Shown here piece after piece: positions 60,001 to 64,000 of a stretch of DNA of 64,000 nucleotides. The position numbers were made by a program, and so were the translations under genes. How positions within the stretch are numbered: position 1 is the stretch's first letter; every line of letters begins with the position of its first letter. A model generated the notes under the pieces. That model had not been told where the DNA came from, ran no database searches, and was given only the letters and a program-made list of their open reading frames with translations. Origin of the DNA: Brachionus manjavacas (lineage: Eukaryota; Rotifera; Eurotatoria; Ploima; Brachionidae); NCBI GenBank assembly GCA_019054805.1, contig JAHQIY010000004.1, positions 4,526,001 to 4,590,000 on the forward strand. Direction: 5' to 3'.

Positions 60001-62437
60001 TTGAGGGCTGGCCTTTTGGTAGATTTGAAATAAAAAAAATTCAATTTTCAAGTATACACTTACAAATTAAAAATAATTACAAGTTCAAAAAGTTTGCACG
60101 ATCAGAATTTTTAAATTAAAAATAAATACCCTAAGAAAGATGTGTTTGTGTGGATTCATTTTTTTTTAAAGGGAAACAAATAACAAAACCAAGGGTAAAT
60201 CTTTTATTAATCTAATGTTTTTTTGAGTTTTTTAAAAGTTTAAACAATTAAACTAAAAAAAACAAAAAGAGACTCATTGTACAGTCTAATAAAAAAAAAA
60301 CATAAAATTCAAATTCATAAAATAAATTGCATGTTTTATGAATTTAATTTAGTTTGCATGATAGTTTTACTAAACTCGTAACTATCAACAATACGTTTTA
60401 GTACTCGTATTTACAATTACACCTTTAAAATTTTCGACAAAAGTAAACTTCAAAGAACTCTTTTATTGATAAAAGAATTGATGAAATAGCTCAGCAAGTT
60501 TGGCAACTTTCATGTTTATCTATGATATGAGCTGTGAGTGCTAGGAATCAACCTTAATTTGCTTAGAAATTGAAATTGTTGCGTTTTTTTTAAACTAAAA
60601 TCAAGATTACTTTTTATTGTGATATTTGAAAGGTTTAAAAATGCTTTTTAGAATTTTTTTTATTTTTTAGAAGACAATTTTTTGATGAAACATTAGTAAT
60701 TTTATATTTAGGTGATGTAGTAATGAATTTAATTCTTGTATTTTTATTTTTAGAAAAAATTTGACTCTTCTAATTTGTTTAAAATTTTTCATTTAATTGG
60801 ATAAGATTTTTTTCATACTTTCCTGTAACTAAATTCTGAAAGTAAATAATGATAATTAAGTTTAGTTTTTAAAATATAAAGTGAATTTTATTTCCCTATT
60901 TATTTTTCTAAATTTTATCCCAAAATAAAATCGAAATGAAAAAGAAGCTTATCAATATTTTTGTGAGTTTTTTTTGTTGAAAAAACCAAGTGTAATTTTT
61001 TTTAATTTGAAAATTTTATTTTGACTTGCAAAAATGTTTCTAGATTTTATTTTCCAATTTCTAAAAACTAAAATTAGTGTTTTTTTATTTTTAAATATTT
61101 AGTAAATCATATTTTTATCTACCAATTTTACCTGAACACTTAATCTAATTCTAAATGTGTGATATTCACTCTCACTGATTCTCTTTTTTCTTCTTCATAT
61201 ACAAGCTTTATTTCACAAACAAATTAAAAACAATCCTTCTTAAAAATACTTTTTTTCTCTTAAAAAGATAATTCGAGATAATAATTTTATTATCATGGCG
61301 CAGAAAAATTCAAAACAAATCTTAGGTAATATGCACTCAATAGCGATAATAAAAAAAACCAAATATTATCAAAATTAAAATTTACCTGTTATCTTGTTTG
61401 CTTGAGCTTTTCGCTTCTAAATAAGATTAATCTAAAATATTGGTTCAAGCATGCCAGTATAAATTCTAATTACCCTCATGATTTTCCTCATATTTTGGAT
61501 ACTCATCTTCATCCAGAAGTGAACGATTTCTACCAGGTGATTTCGGCGAGTCGGATTTAGAACGCAAGTACCGAGGCGAATCGGATCTTGAGTGCTTGGA
61601 CAACTCTTCATCGACATCATGTCGAGAATCACTCCTGGTAGGTGTTGTTTTTCCACTACGAGAATTTTCCTCTAGGATGTCACTTTCCAGAGTGTGCATT
61701 CTTTTTGTATAAAAATTTGTTTTTGCATTAAGGCCACTTTCCATTCTTTTATATCTTGAATCTTTGGTAGGAGTCCCAGTGCGGCTCTTTGTGTTCTCAA
61801 AATCACTAATCTCTTCAACACGTTTAGCTATTGATAAAATTTCTTTAATAAAAGATAAAGTTTTTAAATTTTATCAACTTTTCATCAGAGCATCAGCGTG
61901 CATTGGTCGTCTCATTGTCCTCATCATATCAATACTGTCCAAGTCATCTCTGTCGCTCTTGGAGCTATGAGGACTCCTTGGAGTCATTTTCTTGCTAAAT
62001 ATGTCCTCATCGTCATCTCTACTTTGGCTTCGACTGTGTGAAATTTTTGGATATCTGACTGATGATTCCTCGAAGGTGCGCGGACTCTTGGGAGACAAAT
62101 TTTTGGCTTTGGAAGAAACACTAAATCGTCTCGGACTAATATCTTCATCCGATTTTTCGACCGAGAATTTTTTCTGTTCGTTTCTTCTGAACTGGGTAAT
62201 CTTTTCATCTCTAGGTGATCTCCCTGACAGCAATGAGCGTCCAGATAGAGACGATCGTGCCGATTTTGGAGATTTTAGGGCTTAAATTTAGCAAATTAGC
62301 ACTTTTTTAATTTTGAATTTTTTTTTACATTTGCTAGTGTCATCCTCTTCTTCGGAATCGGTAAATCCCGTCTTGGACACTTGATTTTTATTTCGAATCA
62401 TTTGGCTGAACTCTTTATTAAGAGCTTTGTTGTTCAT
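57037..62437 (-). CDS. MAP9: Microtubule-associated protein 9 (ASAP)
   Basis: Seven exons on the minus strand: 62437-62329, 62280-61879, 61827-61474, 61416-61386, 58305-58180, 58125-57334 and 57277-57037, all phase-compatible, 684 aa (human about 647). The N-terminal 300 aa are basic and Ser/Arg/Asp-rich, with many SPR and SPK sites. The C-terminal half has the repeated MAP9 pattern of a tryptophan in a charged helix: IYTEWYLKK, IFDMWKEKK, AFKEWTRKK, SYDTWATKK and FYEWLDKKE, then ALPPFYPNSKIIPFGR, which parallels the human ending ALPPWSPPSRT. MAP9 binds microtubules and supports spindle and ciliary axoneme assembly. The N-terminal exons are assigned by phase and position, less by similarity. 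An alternative ATG lies 36 bases upstream at 62473. Confidence 0.82.
58306..61385 (-). other. Large intron of MAP9
   Basis: A 3.08-kb AT-rich intron in phase 2 between a 31-nt exon and exon 5. No gene, repeat pair or recognisable element seen. A CTCACTCTCACTGATTC-like patch near 61170 is the only less AT-rich part. Confidence 0.6.
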
Positions 62438-63126
62438 GATAAAAACTAAGTAAAATTTGGCTAAAATGGACAATATTAGGTGTTTGTGTACGGCTAGTAA
62501 ATTGCTTTGACCGAAACCCTATATTTAGTTGTTATAGAAATCCAGGCTATTCTATCAAGAATGATTAATTGCGTTCACAAAGTAATTTAACAAAATAATT
62601 TTTGAATTTTTTATTTCGACCATTTAAATTTTTTTAAATGTTGTAACCATGGCAACCAATTCATGTGATTAAGTCAAAATTTGGTAACCATTTATTTAAT
62701 TTTATAATTTATTTTTTCTGCTAATAAATTTATTAATTTTTTATCTTAATTTCAAATTAAAATGTTTTAGCTCGAAATTTATGTTCCGTTTTTTTAAAAA
62801 AATCAACAAGCCTTCATTGATATGTGTCAATTGACTGTATACGTCTATTCAAGGATTTTGCTATCGAGCTCCCTATGAATCAAATAATCATAAAATATTT
62901 TTCTTGTATTGCAAGTTTCTAGTGTAAAAATTGTTTTATCGAAAGCAAAATAGATATTTGAAATAAAATTAGATGCAAAAATTTGCGTGCAAATAAATAG
63001 AAAAAAATAATAATAATTTGTTAATTTTTAATATAGAATTTAGATATTAGCGTATTGATAAAATTCGAACTCAGAGGCTGTGTTTCTGGTCAAAAATTGG
63101 AAAATTTAGCTTTCATCCAACTCGAA
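62438..63126. promoter_or_regulatory. Divergent promoter region, MAP9 and the Ser-rich gene
   Basis: About 690 bp between outward-facing start codons. It contains ATGGCAACCA near 62648, resembling half of an RFX X-box (GGTAACC-type words also occur at 62684), which would suit a ciliary gene. This motif reading is an inference from a short match. Confidence 0.35.
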
Positions 63127-64000
63127 ATGAGTCGCTTAAACAAAAAATTTAATTTGTTCAGTGAACAGCCATCATCTACCCTAAGCGCCCAGCCCAGTAC
63201 CAACATCAATTCCCCCAACCTGCCTATACCGATTATAAATACGCCATCGTCTACCAAAAGCTCAAGTCTGACAAGTTCCTCAAACGTCACCTCACTACCG
63301 TCCATTAATCCTAATACTCAAAAACATTCCAATCCAGAATTTAACAAGACTCATTTGAGCCTTAATTTTTCCAACTCAAACTCAACTTCAGGCTTTAAGA
63401 ACCAATTTAGCAGCTCATTTGCCAATATTAAGAACAAAGACCAAAACAAATTGGATGAAACAAAAATGTTTTTTGAAAACGAAAATAACCAGTTTAAATT
63501 TAATAATAGTGGGTTTTTTTTTTATTTTTTTTTCCAAATTTTAATTTTAAAAATAAATTTAAAAAAAATTTAGACAGACATTCAGTTCTGTCGCAAATAA
63601 ATTCAAGTTTTTCCGATCAAACACTGACACCGAACAGAACTATGGTCAATAGAAGAAGCGAGCTTAAAATATGTATGAGAATTTTTCTTCTCTATGCTAA
63701 GATTTAATTTGAATTTAAAAGTGAACTTTGGTAATGGGTATTTCTCGGAACCAAAGAATTTGAGAAAACTCGACCCACCCAAGAATGATAAAGTTATCTT
63801 TGAATTAAGTGATTCAGCTTTTAAGAGTCCCTTAAAAAGCTCTAAACCTCTATCGCTTAATTTGAGCCCGTCAAGATCTTCTACACCTTCTTCGCTTTCT
63901 GTTTCATCGTCAACTAATTCATTGTCCAGATTGTAAGGTTTTTAATACTAAAAGGGTCTCATTTTATGCATTTGATTTAAAGAGAGGCGATCGATTCGGA
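63127..64000 (+). CDS. Serine-rich protein, function unknown (partial, runs off the window)
   Basis: Exons 63127-63508, 63574-63672 and 63722-63932, in frame, give about 230 residues; a good donor (GTAAGG) at 63933 suggests it continues past the end. The first ATG gives MSRLNKKFNLFSEQ. The chain is rich in Ser, Asn, Thr and Pro (NTPSSTKSSSLTSSSN; SPSRSSTPSSLSVSSS) and has a less biased block, TLTPNRTMVNRRSELKILN then GYFSEPKNLRKLDPP. It looks disordered with possible phosphorylation sites. I do not recognise the family. If the donor is not used, a TAA at 63934 would end it. Confidence 0.6.

Overview
The window is very AT-rich eukaryotic nuclear DNA. Genes are split by many short introns (about 50-100 bp, GT-AG, AT-rich), and the protein families are animal ones: NUP93, PEX2, TMEM141, TMEM167/kish, an ABCG transporter close to Drosophila white, UBXN4, an astacin with EGF, MAM, TSP1 and CUB domains, CFAP157 and MAP9. 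The compact genes, low GC and LINE/DNA-element content suggest a small invertebrate. A rotifer is my best guess, but this is inference only. TAA, TAG and TGA all end genes, so the code looks standard.

Layout. 190-3463 (+) is a complete PARP2/3-type poly(ADP-ribose) polymerase with two N-terminal WWE domains. 3464-8056 has no intact gene and holds a 1.7-kb element with about 370-bp terminal inverted repeats and a decayed antisense coding relic. 8057-10786 (-) is NUP93. 12620-16840 (-) is a secreted sushi/LamG-like protein, divergent from PEX2 at 17166 (+). PEX2, TMEM141 and TMEM167 lie within 2 kb on the + strand. 19182-23185 (-) is a 13-exon white-like ABCG half-transporter whose largest intron carries a hairpin MITE.

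23.9-31.1 kb is dominated by a two-ORF non-LTR retrotransposon (ORF1 with zinc knuckles, ORF2 with endonuclease and RT, now broken) and by fragments of relatives. 32562-34328 (+) is UBXN4. 34.3-39.9 kb is a repeat zone with an RT relic split by a perfect-palindrome TA-flanked MITE and a 564-bp hairpin. 39955-50744 (+) is a 19-exon astacin metalloprotease gene; its 4.5-kb intron holds a LINE copy that was itself hit by an inverted-repeat element with an ATCT target duplication.

50836-52930 (+) is CFAP157. 53-56.3 kb is a graveyard of RTE-like, Ty3/gypsy-like and mariner-like relics. 57037-62437 (-) is MAP9, and 63127 to beyond the window (+) is a serine-rich protein I do not recognise. CFAP157 and MAP9 point to cilium/microtubule work, NUP93 to nuclear pores, PEX2, TMEM167 and UBXN4 to organelle and secretory-pathway upkeep. 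These are ordinary housekeeping neighbours rather than a functional cluster. Exon joins were worked out by hand from reading-frame phase and family resemblance; all listed multi-exon genes keep frame across every junction.
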